From the NCBI RefSeq assembly GCF_001625215.2, contig NC_030386.2, positions 22,414,545 to 22,478,544 of the forward strand: a stretch of DNA of 64,000 nucleotides. The letters run 5' to 3'. This document shows, one piece after another, positions 26,501 to 34,330 of the stretch; positions within the stretch are counted from its first letter, which is position 1, and each line of letters opens with the position of its first letter. The notes under the pieces are model-generated. The model ran no database searches, had not been told where the DNA came from, and was given only the letters and a program-made list of their open reading frames with translations. Made by a program: the position numbers and the translations under genes. Source of the stretch: Daucus carota subsp. sativus (lineage: Eukaryota > Streptophyta > Magnoliopsida > Apiales > Apiaceae).

Positions 26501-27378
26501 AACCTCAAAAAGAAAAATTGACCTCTGACACAGCTCAAGTCAATAAGGAAGCAAAGAAAGACACAGTCTCTGACAAAGCTCAAGCTGTGTTCAAACCAAC
26601 AACTACTCCACTGGCTGGATTTGCAAAGCCTACTCTGATGACTGAAATAAGTTTTGAAAAAGGCTCAATTAAACCATTTTCTCATCAAAAGGCAGGAAGA
26701 GATAAAGGAGGGCTGGGATCCAAATATGAAAAATTTGATCAGAGTATAGGATCAAGACCAGATGACCCCTCATCTCTCTGTGCTCCCAAGACTGGAGTAT
26801 TGCAAGACAGAATGGACAAACTTGATTCAGTCCAGTTGGTAAAGAATGACAGAGGAGATAATATCCTTATCTACTTCATGTCTGATGGAACAGTGTTTAG
26901 AGTACTTGAAGCAGATCTATATGCTAAACACTGGGAAGAATTGAGATATGTATCATACATATTTCAAGTAAAGAACAAGTCAGGACAACACATCTCCAAC
27001 CTGCTAAAAGATCAAATCAGAAGAAAGATGGGGATTACAGGAAACAAAAATGCTGGACCTTTCATTCCTAAATACCTCAATCATAAAGGACAGCTGGTGG
27101 AGATGAAGAAAAATTCAGCAAAGATTGAAACAATAGGTGGAATCAGAACTCTTGCATTTAATGAAGAGTCTGATAAAGCTTACAATATCAGGCTGGATAG
27201 GGACTTGAAGAAGAACAAGATTTATGATCTCAGAGCTGCAATTTATCAAACTGGAGTTTCAGATCCAGAGCTGAGAGAGATCAAGAGACAAATGATTGCA
27301 GTGCTTGAAGAAGCTGAGAAAGAACTCCTCAGAGAGTATCTAAAGACAGCAAATGGTATCTATGCAACTAAGGAGTAA
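23584..27378 (+). CDS. Third ORF of Sirevirus (env-position protein), 1264 residues
   Basis: An intact frame between pol and the 3' LTR, in the position of the env-like ORF of Sireviruses. The N-terminal about 240 residues look globular (EYAVTPATVRQALNLP; RPWLNKEWSFFFDCI; GYSLIYSTAFDFGR). The remainder is low-complexity: Pro/Thr/Ser-rich, repeated NSD, a block of SPT repeats near residues 440-455, a coiled coil near 700-750, an Asp run near 785, and Lys/Asp-rich repeats containing SDKAQV. The C-terminal about 150 residues look folded again. No signal peptide or transmembrane segment is evident, so a viral-envelope function is not supported. Function unknown. Confidence 0.85.
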   Translation: MATTAFILAGVEFVPNNYAAILDTAEAPRDYHPFQRFLAQSVIGTALTAPARLSGSQIISFWNSGTYDNGGADGSPSIVFSYDGEEYAVTPATVRQALNLPEHSAYITNGDANLRTMMLELGYYESLDKLGQLKRPWLNKEWSFFFDCITRAFQKKTTNWDAIPMDMLQIGYSLIYSTAFDFGRLVLRNIGERMLENRKVIYFSRFCQLLFNATVGEVGFDAADEIKPFKLHKRAFKDLISKDEKRPVLRPLQIPAPFRARLNLPQEPQQQPQQPQPQHPTSPTVTRKPRSSTTKPSKSTKSDDQPSTTKTRTSVDTQVLKTKSDKPANSDAANSDNVHNEAASPPKQKKRRRLVAAYEYDDLETAQVANSEPTPTTVSEPVHTSPQKTARFKLRAQKPAKAKIPEADITDFTVEEDQTPSTTLPETSQALMVLPIQAVPLISPTVSPTTSPKASPTASAVDEEIECDAQATTEAGANLSDSQTPLSDHGPIPQSQLKIPEDAIVHDTAPENYRSDVVEETDKVAVEALQSLAQTGEKPIKSQSEAQAQDNVAKVADPVPEDEKANSDTEDDASSDTAKDANDGVSLTQQKWKSTSQYNARLQTLNTDSEPLPRDLQVDPPTEVWDKLWLSHQHSLETPKAEEFLSMAEKKITNSDVMSSLKGTILYLKTFHPAHAQTSKSIDGLRTEVAKVKETNELEKKRTINPMKENVQKLVTANESLDRRMTMIESNQEKMSKQLEAIQTSLSLITSILIPDEDDVKKGERVAKVKCKSTNQTLKRKKKDDDDDDVDDFTKHKRFQAGTGGRVSNSDSQKQSKQSTKSGPTHNITSGSKQRPVTGSDKPMTDEELARLVFEQENPEANLDLELIAAEEAELKKEHIEAINSGKIQKPAKSTTKPKEKGILIKEATVADQSLPVKKVYSEDEYNSKGKNKVDENLEKGWEKKKPTTSDKDQVVREKKTEAAISDKAHVAEPQKEKLTSDTAQVNKEAKKDTVSDKAQAVFKPTTTPLAGFAKPTLMTEISFEKGSIKPFSHQKAGRDKGGLGSKYEKFDQSIGSRPDDPSSLCAPKTGVLQDRMDKLDSVQLVKNDRGDNILIYFMSDGTVFRVLEADLYAKHWEELRYVSYIFQVKNKSGQHISNLLKDQIRRKMGITGNKNAGPFIPKYLNHKGQLVEMKKNSAKIETIGGIRTLAFNEESDKAYNIRLDRDLKKNKIYDLRAAIYQTGVSDPELREIKRQMIAVLEEAEKELLREYLKTANGIYATKE

Positions 27379-27495
27379 AGTATCTGTAAGTTTTAAAAGT
27401 TTTCTGTTATATAGTTAAACTCTGTTGCATTTGACTTAAATGTTTTGACATCATCAATTATCTGTTAACTTGCACATAACTTATTCATGCACAAG

Positions 27496-27506
27496 TTGGG
27501 GGAGAT
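27496..27506 (+). other. 3' polypurine tract of the retrotransposon
   Basis: TTGGGGGAGAT immediately before TGTTAG of the right LTR, the usual copia plus-strand primer. It is absent before the left LTR, confirming that the left LTR sits at the true left boundary of the insertion. Confidence 0.9.
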
Positions 27507-28056
27507 TGTTAGATATAATTGATGATTACTAATGTTCTTAAGGTTTGTTTTAGAACAGGAATCATCAGAGTTTAAACTGGAAGCTGATCAGAGTTTAGTA
27601 AAGTCTGACAGAGTTTGATAAAGTCTGATCAGAGTTTACATAGTCAAGACTTGACAGAGTTTACACGTGGAAAGAGCTCAGAAGCGGATATACTTCAAGG
27701 AAGGATAGAAGCTGAGGAGTGATTTGCTGACTATGGAAACTAAACAGAAAACTGGAGCAATCTTTGATTGATAGATTTATTAGCTGATTTATAGGATATC
27801 AAATCAGAGATTGATTTTGTAACTGTGTCTATATAAACACAGATTAGGGTTACTCTATATGAGTTGAGTTATCAAGTATATTGTTAAGAACCCTAGCAGC
27901 TCTTGGTGATAGAATATAAATCACTGAGAGAGTTTTTGTAACCATCAAGATTTGTGAATATAAGAGTTGTCTGCTTTCGATCTCTTATATTGTCATATTG
28001 TATTACATATTGTGATCACTATATTATTATATATAGTGAATTAATAGGACCTAACA
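27507..28056 (+). repeat. Right LTR, 550 bp
   Basis: Same length as the left LTR and no difference seen by eye; TGTTAG...CTAACA ends; followed by target copy CAATC at 28057-28061. LTR identity indicates a young insertion, or a later gene conversion. Confidence 0.94.
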
Positions 28057-28473
28057 CAATCTTTATGAGAATCATCTTTGTCAAGTTAACTTCTATAATT
28101 TAGATGATATACTTAAATATTATATTTGACATGTAGTAGGTCATTCCTAACACAATATCTTATATCACTTGAATACATGTAAAGCTGTGTAAAACATATT
28201 TTTCATATTCTACTTTAGAGTGGAATATAATTGACTATAGCAAACTATTTTATGTTGTCAATTACAATATACTAGCTTATAACTCGTACGATACACGTGT
28301 GTATTTAAATTGCTAATAATTTTCTTATATTTGTTGAAATTAATAATATATTTTGATATTCTATTGACGGGATTCAAACCATTAACCTTTAGTAGCATAG
28401 ATGTAGAAATATAAAAAATTAAATTTAACAACTGTAATCAATTTAATCAAGTGATCAAACCGTTATAACTCAT
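28057..28473. repeat. 3' flank of retrotransposon (copy 2, original position)
   Basis: Begins with CAATC and matches 16504-16920. Beyond 28473 (after AACTCAT) the two copies part: here CGTATCGACTAC follows, whereas the first copy goes into gag. It contains GGGATTCAAACCATTAACCT, a motif recurring in diverged form near 28625. Confidence 0.9.
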
Positions 28474-29877
28474 CGTATCGACTACAAATTGACGACTAAA
28501 TTTTTTCATGTTTAGCTTTAATAATATACTTGCCTATAACCCGTGGGATGCACATGTGTATTATAATAATTAATAATTTTATTATATGTTTTGAATTAAT
28601 AATTTCTTGTGATCTGTTGTTGACGGGATTTGAAACTTGAACCTTTTGTAGCATGAATGGAGAAATATAAAAAATTCAAGCCAAATAAAATTCTTAAAAT
28701 TGATGTATAAAATAGAGCGCATGTTATGGTTTGAACACAATAATATTAGAAATTTAGAGGGATGGTCAAGACGATAAATTAACTAAATATTTATAATATA
28801 TATATCAAAAATAATTTTAAATTTATAATATTAAACCGGTCACACCAAATTATTCAAAACGAAAAATAATTCTATTTATAAATTGAATTACTAGAAACTG
28901 TACCCGTGCCTTGCACGGGTTTTAGGGCTAGTTATATTAAATTGAGAAAGATAGAGGATGGTCATATACAATCCAAAATCTACTTATATAGTTCTGTGAT
29001 TAAATGCAAACTAAAAATAAAATAAAAACTGCAAACTAATGTAACTCATTAGATAGTCTAATCTGATGTCTCCTCTAATTCGCCAAACACAATAAATCTG
29101 TACCCTTTCGCATATGATTTCGTAGAATCCTTCCATTTTTAGTTTGATTTTTCCTACCAATCTTTTCTTCATCTTCCAACAAATTAATTCCATATCATAT
29201 TTGATATATCTCGATGTGATTTATAAGTTTTTTATTTTGATTTTTAAATTATGTTCGAAATCAGGCTGAGTTAACTAATTTATTTGCTCAGAAGGAAGGT
29301 TTGACATGTACATGTTCACCTATGATATATATAAGTAGATTTGTAATTTATCAGTGTCTTGTGTTTTATAAGGAGATCCATTTTTTTATTGTGTGTTCGA
29401 GCATCAAGGTTTCCCACGACCATATTTCCATTCTTTTTGAAATAGAACATTTCTAAAATTATCTTTATAAGTTTTTTTTAAAAAAAAATCTCTCATCTCA
29501 TTTCTCATTCCTCATATTCCATCCTTAAGTTTCTTTTTACTTATTTATTTATGTCTTTATAAAAAATCTCTTATCTCATTCCTCATATTCCATCCTTAAT
29601 TTGTGATATTTATTATTATTTATAATAAATATCACAGAATATTTATTTATATATATATATAAATATAATGTATATTTTAAGTACTTAATACACATTTCAC
29701 TATAAATTTAAAATCATTTGATATATAAAATCATTTTGACTTGGGGATAGCTTAATTAAACAAAAAATTTAAAAAAATATATCATCAAAAAGTAAATATA
29801 GTCTACATTAATATGTAACTTTCTATATCCGAAAATAATAAATAAATGTTTTCTTATAGTTGGTTAAAAATTAGTCT
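28474..29877. other. AT-rich intergenic DNA with dispersed-repeat fragments
   Basis: No gene seen. The stretch at about 28520-28690 (TATAACCCGTGGGATGCACA ... TTGACGGGATTTGAAAC) is a diverged relative of the flank DNA at about 28270-28420. At 28902-28920 there is a perfect stem, ACCCGTG CCTTG CACGGGT, a signature of repeats dispersed in many plant genomes. Around 29487-29602 a CTCATTCCTCATATTCCATC segment is tandemly duplicated. Confidence 0.55.
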
Positions 29878-30164
29878 ATTTGACTCCTTTTTTTTTTTTT
29901 GAAAATGAGAATAAATCTCAACGAGAATCGGCAATTCACCGTGATAATTCTTTCATTCAAGAAAGCTTATTATCTAACCATCGGACATGCAAGATGACCG
30001 GGGAAATTTAGACAATAAAACTTTAATGTCCGAAAAGAAAAACCGGTCTTCTTCCAAGAATCCTGAAAATAAAACAAGAGAAAAAAGAAAACATAAGTCG
30101 ATATATTTAACAAATTATATCAAAATATTCCCACAATCATGATAACTCGTGATTGAGACAATTA

Positions 30165-30361
30165 AGCTCTTAATTAAGGCATAATAATAAAATATTAATG
30201 TCCTTAATTAAGACACAATTAAGACCCTCGAATAAGGCACAATTAACGCCCTCAATAAAGAGGCACGATTTACGCCCAAGAGGCACAATTTACGCCCTTA
30301 ATAAATAGACACAATTAACGCCTTCAATTAGGATGCACAATTAACGCACGACACGATTAGC
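30165..30361. repeat. Degenerate tandem repeat, ACACAATTAACGCCC units
   Basis: Seven or so imperfect units of 20-28 bp with the consensus (A/G)GCACAATTAACGCCCTCAAT, varying as AAGACACAATTAAGACCCTC and GGCACAATTTACGCCC. It lies inside the retroposon; no coding role is apparent. Confidence 0.7.
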
Positions 30362-30709
30362 GCTTTCCTTTCTGAAACCGGATCCCGTCCCGAAACCGCC
30401 GTCACCGCCACCATCGGCCACCACCGCTGTGCTATCGGTCAAGTTGCCTCGTCGTATGCGAAGCAAACAACGAAACGTCTCATTTGTAACACGAAAATTG
30501 CCAAAAACACCAAAAACCAAACAAAAACACATGGATTAAACAAACAAACATATACCAACAAACAAACAAGATTAAAGTCAAACACCTTTTCGCAATTCGA
30601 CTCAAAATAAATCAGAAAATGAAAGTAACAAACAGAAAATCGAAAAGATACCTGAAAAACAGAGTTACAATAGCAAGTATTATCAAAATTCTCAAGACAA
30701 AATAACGTT

Positions 30710-30910
30710 TACCTTCAGGAAAGTGATCGCCGAGAGCTTTCTCGAGTTTAGAACATGTGCATCCACGAAATCATTTTTTTGGCGTAAAAATGAATGACCG
30801 GAATCTGGAACCGGAGACCCTCTTGATCATCAATGTCGGAGAGGAGTTTGTACTCGTGTGGAGTCGCTTTCGACGGAGTTATGAGCTCTAGTCTCGTCGA
30901 GACTTCGTCA
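30710..30910 (-). pseudogene. BAHD alcohol acyltransferase fragment (benzyl alcohol O-benzoyltransferase-like)
   Basis: Reading minus from about 30909, the frame gives [14 protein letters not shown] then [20 protein letters not shown], a distinctive N-terminal signature of BAHD alcohol acyltransferases such as benzyl alcohol O-benzoyltransferases. After a short disrupted stretch, another frame resumes with KLEKALGDHFPEG, matching the family's next conserved helix. No in-frame ATG precedes it, there is a frameshift, and the catalytic HXXXD and DFGWG regions are missing. It is therefore a captured or relic exon fragment. It sits near the 5' end of the retroposon bounded by 19-bp target copies. 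Confidence 0.7.
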
Positions 30911-31232
30911 CTTGTGTATTCTAATTGTGCTTGTTACATCCATTTTTCGCTTGATTGTGGGTTTCTACTTTAGAACTTCCTAAACTGGTTTGAAGTTGTG
31001 TATGGTCTTATGGAGCTTGTTCAATTTTCTTATCTGAGGTTTAGATAAAGGGTTTTACGGTGATAACCTGATAGTCAATTTGACTCCTTTAAAAGCAAAA
31101 GATACATGTAAACTGAGACGGAGGAGTATTTTAACAGAAGTTAACAGAATTCAACGGAGGGGGTGCGTATTGTTATTGAAATGTAAAAATAGATGCTGCG
31201 ATTTGAGTTTGCAAAAATATGGGCACAATATC

Positions 31233-31438
31233 GTTTTTAACGGCAGAGGGGTGTATCTCGGGCTTGAACCATAAAAATAAGAGGTGCGAATTGAGTTTCT
31301 AAAATATGGGTACAATATCGTTTTTGAACTATAGTGTTTTTAACGGCAGAGGGGTGTATCTCGGGCTTGAACCATAAAAATAAGAGGTGCGAATTGAGTT
31401 TCTAAAATATGGGTACAATATCGTTTTTGAACTATAGT
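31233..31438. repeat. Perfect-looking tandem duplication, 103-bp unit x2 plus partial third
   Basis: Copies at 31233-31335 and 31336-31438 (GTTTTTAACGGCAGAGGGGT ... TTTTTGAACTATAGT). A partial, diverged copy precedes them (31200-31232). Located 260 bp upstream of the PPR gene start, so possibly in its promoter. Two short direct copies of ATTGAACAATCAGAAATATA follow at about 31467-31507. Confidence 0.9.
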
Positions 31439-31695
31439 TACGGGGACGATATGCAATTATGATATATTGAACAATCAGAAATATAATTGAACAATCAGAA
31501 ATATAATCGAAAAATTGATGATCGATTGATAATCATCAAATTTAGAACAAATGCCGAAGCAAGTAATTGTGACCGAAAAAATGCTTAAATCGGAGACGAA
31601 GAAGGGTGGAATATACAGCAACCTTATGCAGGCAGGGAAATTTTGAGAAGTTACTGCTGCGGTATTATGATGAAGCAGTAAGAACAGCGAAGTAA

Positions 31696-34053
31696 ATGAT
31701 GAGCAAAAGCACAACCTACATAGCGAATCTCTTAAAGACTTGCATTGACAAAAAATCACACATTTCAGGCAAGCTCATCCACGCCCACATTCTCCGTCTT
31801 GGTCTCTATGACGACACTTTCCTCTCCAACCGTCTCATAGAGCTCTACAACAAATGTTGCCAAATCAACACTGCGCGCCACCTGTTTGATCAAATGCCGC
31901 ATAAGAATATTTATTCTTGTAATGCCATGTTGAGTGCTTATTGCAAGTCTAGTAAGTTAGAGGATGCTTATTTGTTGTTTGATGAAATGCCTGAGAGGAA
32001 TGAGGTGTCGTGGAACACGTTGATCAGTGCTCTGGTTCGAAATGGGATGGCGGAGAAAGCGGTGGGTGTTTATCGCGGGATGAAATGGGAGGGTTTTGTG
32101 CCGACCCATTTTACGCTGGCGAGTGTTGTGAGTGCGTGTGGGATGATGGGGGATGTTAAGTGTGGGAGAGGGGAGCATTGTGTTGCGATTAAGATTGGAT
32201 TGGATGAGAATGTGTATGTGGGCAATGCTTTGTTGAGTATGTATGCTAAGTGTGGGTGTATTGGTGATGCTGTTAAGGCTTTTGAGGATTTGGTTGAACC
32301 TAATGAGGTGTCTTTTACGGCTATGATGGGGGTTTTAGCAGAGACGGATCAAGTCGAAGAGGCATTGAAAATGTTCAGATTAATGTATAGGATTGGTATT
32401 AGTGTGGACTCTATCTCATTATCTTGTGTTTTGGGGGTTTTTTCAAGAAGTGGGATTGGTAACACAACGGGATTATTGGGTAACGCTCATGGTCGGCTTA
32501 TACATGGGCTCATAATTAGACTTGGTTTTGAGAAAGACCTTCACTTGGGTAATTCTCTACTTGATATGTATGCTAAGACACGAGATATGGAGAGTGCTGA
32601 AGCCGTGTTCAATTCTTTGCCTCAAGTTAGTAATGTTTCATGGAATGTCATGATAGGTGGGTATGGTCAGGATTATCAAATTGGTAAGGCGTTAGATTAT
32701 ATGCAGATGATGAAAGAATATGGTTTTGAAGCTGATGAAGTCACTCACGTCAATATGCTTGCAGCATGTATCAAGTCGGGGAATGTCGAAACTGCGCGTA
32801 AAATATTTAGTAACATGGCATGTCCAAGCTTAGTTTCATGGAATGCAATGCTCTCAGGGTATTTTCAAGATGAAAAATTCAAAGAGGCTATCAAGCTCTT
32901 CAGGGAAATGCAGTTTAGGAATGTCCAAGCTGATCGAACTACTTTGGCTATCATCCTCAATTCATGTGCTGTTTTGGGGCTTTTCGAATGGGGGAAAGCA
33001 GTTCATTGTACCTGCATCAAGGGTCTGAATCACACTGATATTTATGTTGGCAGTGGGCTTATTGGCCTTTATTCAAAATGCAATCAGGCAGATGTTGCAA
33101 AATCTATATTTGATAGGATGCCAGGCAGAGATATTGTCTGTTGGAATTCTATGATAGCTGGATTATCACTGAATTCGCTTGATAAGGAAGCATTCAATCT
33201 TTTTAAACAAATGATGGGAAAAGGGTTGTATCCTACTCAATTTTCTTATGCTACCATCTTGAGTAGTTGTGCCAAATCATCATCTGTTCCCCAGGGAAGA
33301 CAAGTACATACACAGATAGTCAAAGATGGAGTTGTTAATGATGTATATGTAGGAAGTGCTCTGATTGACATGTACTCTAAATGTGGTGAAGTTCATGAAG
33401 CCAGAGTATTCTTTGATACAATGCCCTTCAAAAACACTATCACATGGAACGAAATGATACATGGGTATGCTCAGAATGGATGCGGCGACAAGGCTATTGA
33501 TCTCTATAATGAAATGATTCAATCTGGTGAAAAACTGGATGGAATAACATTTCTTGCCGTTTTAACTGCTTGTAGCCATTCAGGACTGGTTGATCATGGA
33601 ATCGCAATATTCAACTCAATGCAGTCAGAGCATGGAGTAGAGCCTCTTTCTGATCATTATACTTGTATGATAGATACTCTGGGCCGTGCTGGTCGGTTCC
33701 ATGAAATTGAGGTATTAGTGGATAAGATGCCGTGCAAAGATGATCCCATTGTGTGGGAAGTTTTGCTTAGTTCTTGTAGGTTCCATGATAATGTGACCTT
33801 GGCAAGAAGAGCAGCAGATGCACTTTTTTCTTTGGACCCGAAAAATTCTGCCCCTTATGTTCTTTTGGCCAATATGTATTCTTCATTAGGAAGATGGGAT
33901 GAAGTGAAATATGTGAGAGATATGATGAGTAAGAAGAGCATTGTCAAGAATCCAGGTTATAGCTGGCTTGAACATAAGAATGAGAAGCAACACATGGTTA
34001 ATCATTACAGCTATATGGAGATGCCTGACTCAGAAGCAGTCTGTATTCTGTAA
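31696..34053 (+). CDS. Pentatricopeptide repeat protein, PLS class with E-type C-terminus
   Basis: Intronless, 785 residues. PLS-class PPR proteins bind organellar RNA sequence-specifically and act in editing, splicing or stabilisation. The tandem 31-36 residue repeats run through nearly the whole protein, with hallmarks such as MPERNEVSWNTLISAL, YVGNALLSMYAKCG, NVSWNVMIGGYGQ and KNTITWNEMIHGYAQNG. The C-terminus (VWEVLLSSCRFHDNVTLARR ... PGYSWLE) is an E/E+-type extension; no DYW deaminase follows. In overall arrangement it resembles Arabidopsis At4g20770, from memory and unverified. The start is the first of two adjacent ATGs; a mitochondrial or plastid target is expected for the family. 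Confidence 0.93.
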   Translation: MMSKSTTYIANLLKTCIDKKSHISGKLIHAHILRLGLYDDTFLSNRLIELYNKCCQINTARHLFDQMPHKNIYSCNAMLSAYCKSSKLEDAYLLFDEMPERNEVSWNTLISALVRNGMAEKAVGVYRGMKWEGFVPTHFTLASVVSACGMMGDVKCGRGEHCVAIKIGLDENVYVGNALLSMYAKCGCIGDAVKAFEDLVEPNEVSFTAMMGVLAETDQVEEALKMFRLMYRIGISVDSISLSCVLGVFSRSGIGNTTGLLGNAHGRLIHGLIIRLGFEKDLHLGNSLLDMYAKTRDMESAEAVFNSLPQVSNVSWNVMIGGYGQDYQIGKALDYMQMMKEYGFEADEVTHVNMLAACIKSGNVETARKIFSNMACPSLVSWNAMLSGYFQDEKFKEAIKLFREMQFRNVQADRTTLAIILNSCAVLGLFEWGKAVHCTCIKGLNHTDIYVGSGLIGLYSKCNQADVAKSIFDRMPGRDIVCWNSMIAGLSLNSLDKEAFNLFKQMMGKGLYPTQFSYATILSSCAKSSSVPQGRQVHTQIVKDGVVNDVYVGSALIDMYSKCGEVHEARVFFDTMPFKNTITWNEMIHGYAQNGCGDKAIDLYNEMIQSGEKLDGITFLAVLTACSHSGLVDHGIAIFNSMQSEHGVEPLSDHYTCMIDTLGRAGRFHEIEVLVDKMPCKDDPIVWEVLLSSCRFHDNVTLARRAADALFSLDPKNSAPYVLLANMYSSLGRWDEVKYVRDMMSKKSIVKNPGYSWLEHKNEKQHMVNHYSYMEMPDSEAVCIL

Positions 34054-34330
34054 TCCCTCCTTGTGTTAGAGCAATCGCTAGGTAATAGGTTATCACATGT
34101 TGGGAAAACTCAAATGAATAGTCCTCCAGTATATTGTAAAATCTTGCTTCGAAGATTGCTTTTTCTTGATCACATAAGAACGAATACTTCTCTTGCAAGT
34201 ACTGAAGGAGATACCTTAATCCCAACTGAAGGTGTGTTTGTTCATTAATACTTGTCAGTTTATACCGGGTATTTAAAAATTGTTTCCACAGTCTAAAATT
34301 GCATCAATACTTGTCCTGTGTTTGTATCAG

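Larger units (their letters stand above)
15949..28061 (+). mobile_element. Rearranged Sirevirus-type Ty1/copia LTR retrotransposon locus
   Basis: Order read left to right: TSD CAATC (15949-15953), LTR (15954-16503), TSD CAATC plus 412 bp of flanking DNA (16504-16920), gag lacking its start, pol, a third ORF, polypurine tract, LTR (27507-28056), TSD CAATC (28057-28061), then the same flanking DNA again. The Ty1/copia assignment rests on the order protease, integrase, reverse transcriptase, RNase H. The large ORF between pol and the 3' LTR is typical of Sireviruses (SIRE/Maximus). The two 967-bp copies (LTR plus flank) look identical by eye, so the event is recent or an assembly artefact. The primer-binding site, leader and first part of gag are absent. 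Confidence 0.9.
29891..31071 (-). mobile_element. 1.2 kb retroposon with poly-A tail and 19-bp target-site copies
   Basis: Flanked by TAGTC(T/A)ATTTGACTCCTTT at 29872-29890 and 31072-31090 (18 of 19 bases identical). The poly-T at the left edge (to about 29900) is the poly-A tail of a minus-strand element. The 3' part (about 29946-30030) shares an 80-bp core with the retroposon at 14629. The 5' part carries an acyltransferase gene fragment and the middle a degenerate tandem repeat. No reverse transcriptase is encoded, so it moved using another element's machinery. Confidence 0.75.

Noticed and set aside
23584..27378. True retroviral envelope gene
   Set aside because: Only the position fits; no signal peptide, fusion peptide-like stretch or transmembrane helix is visible.
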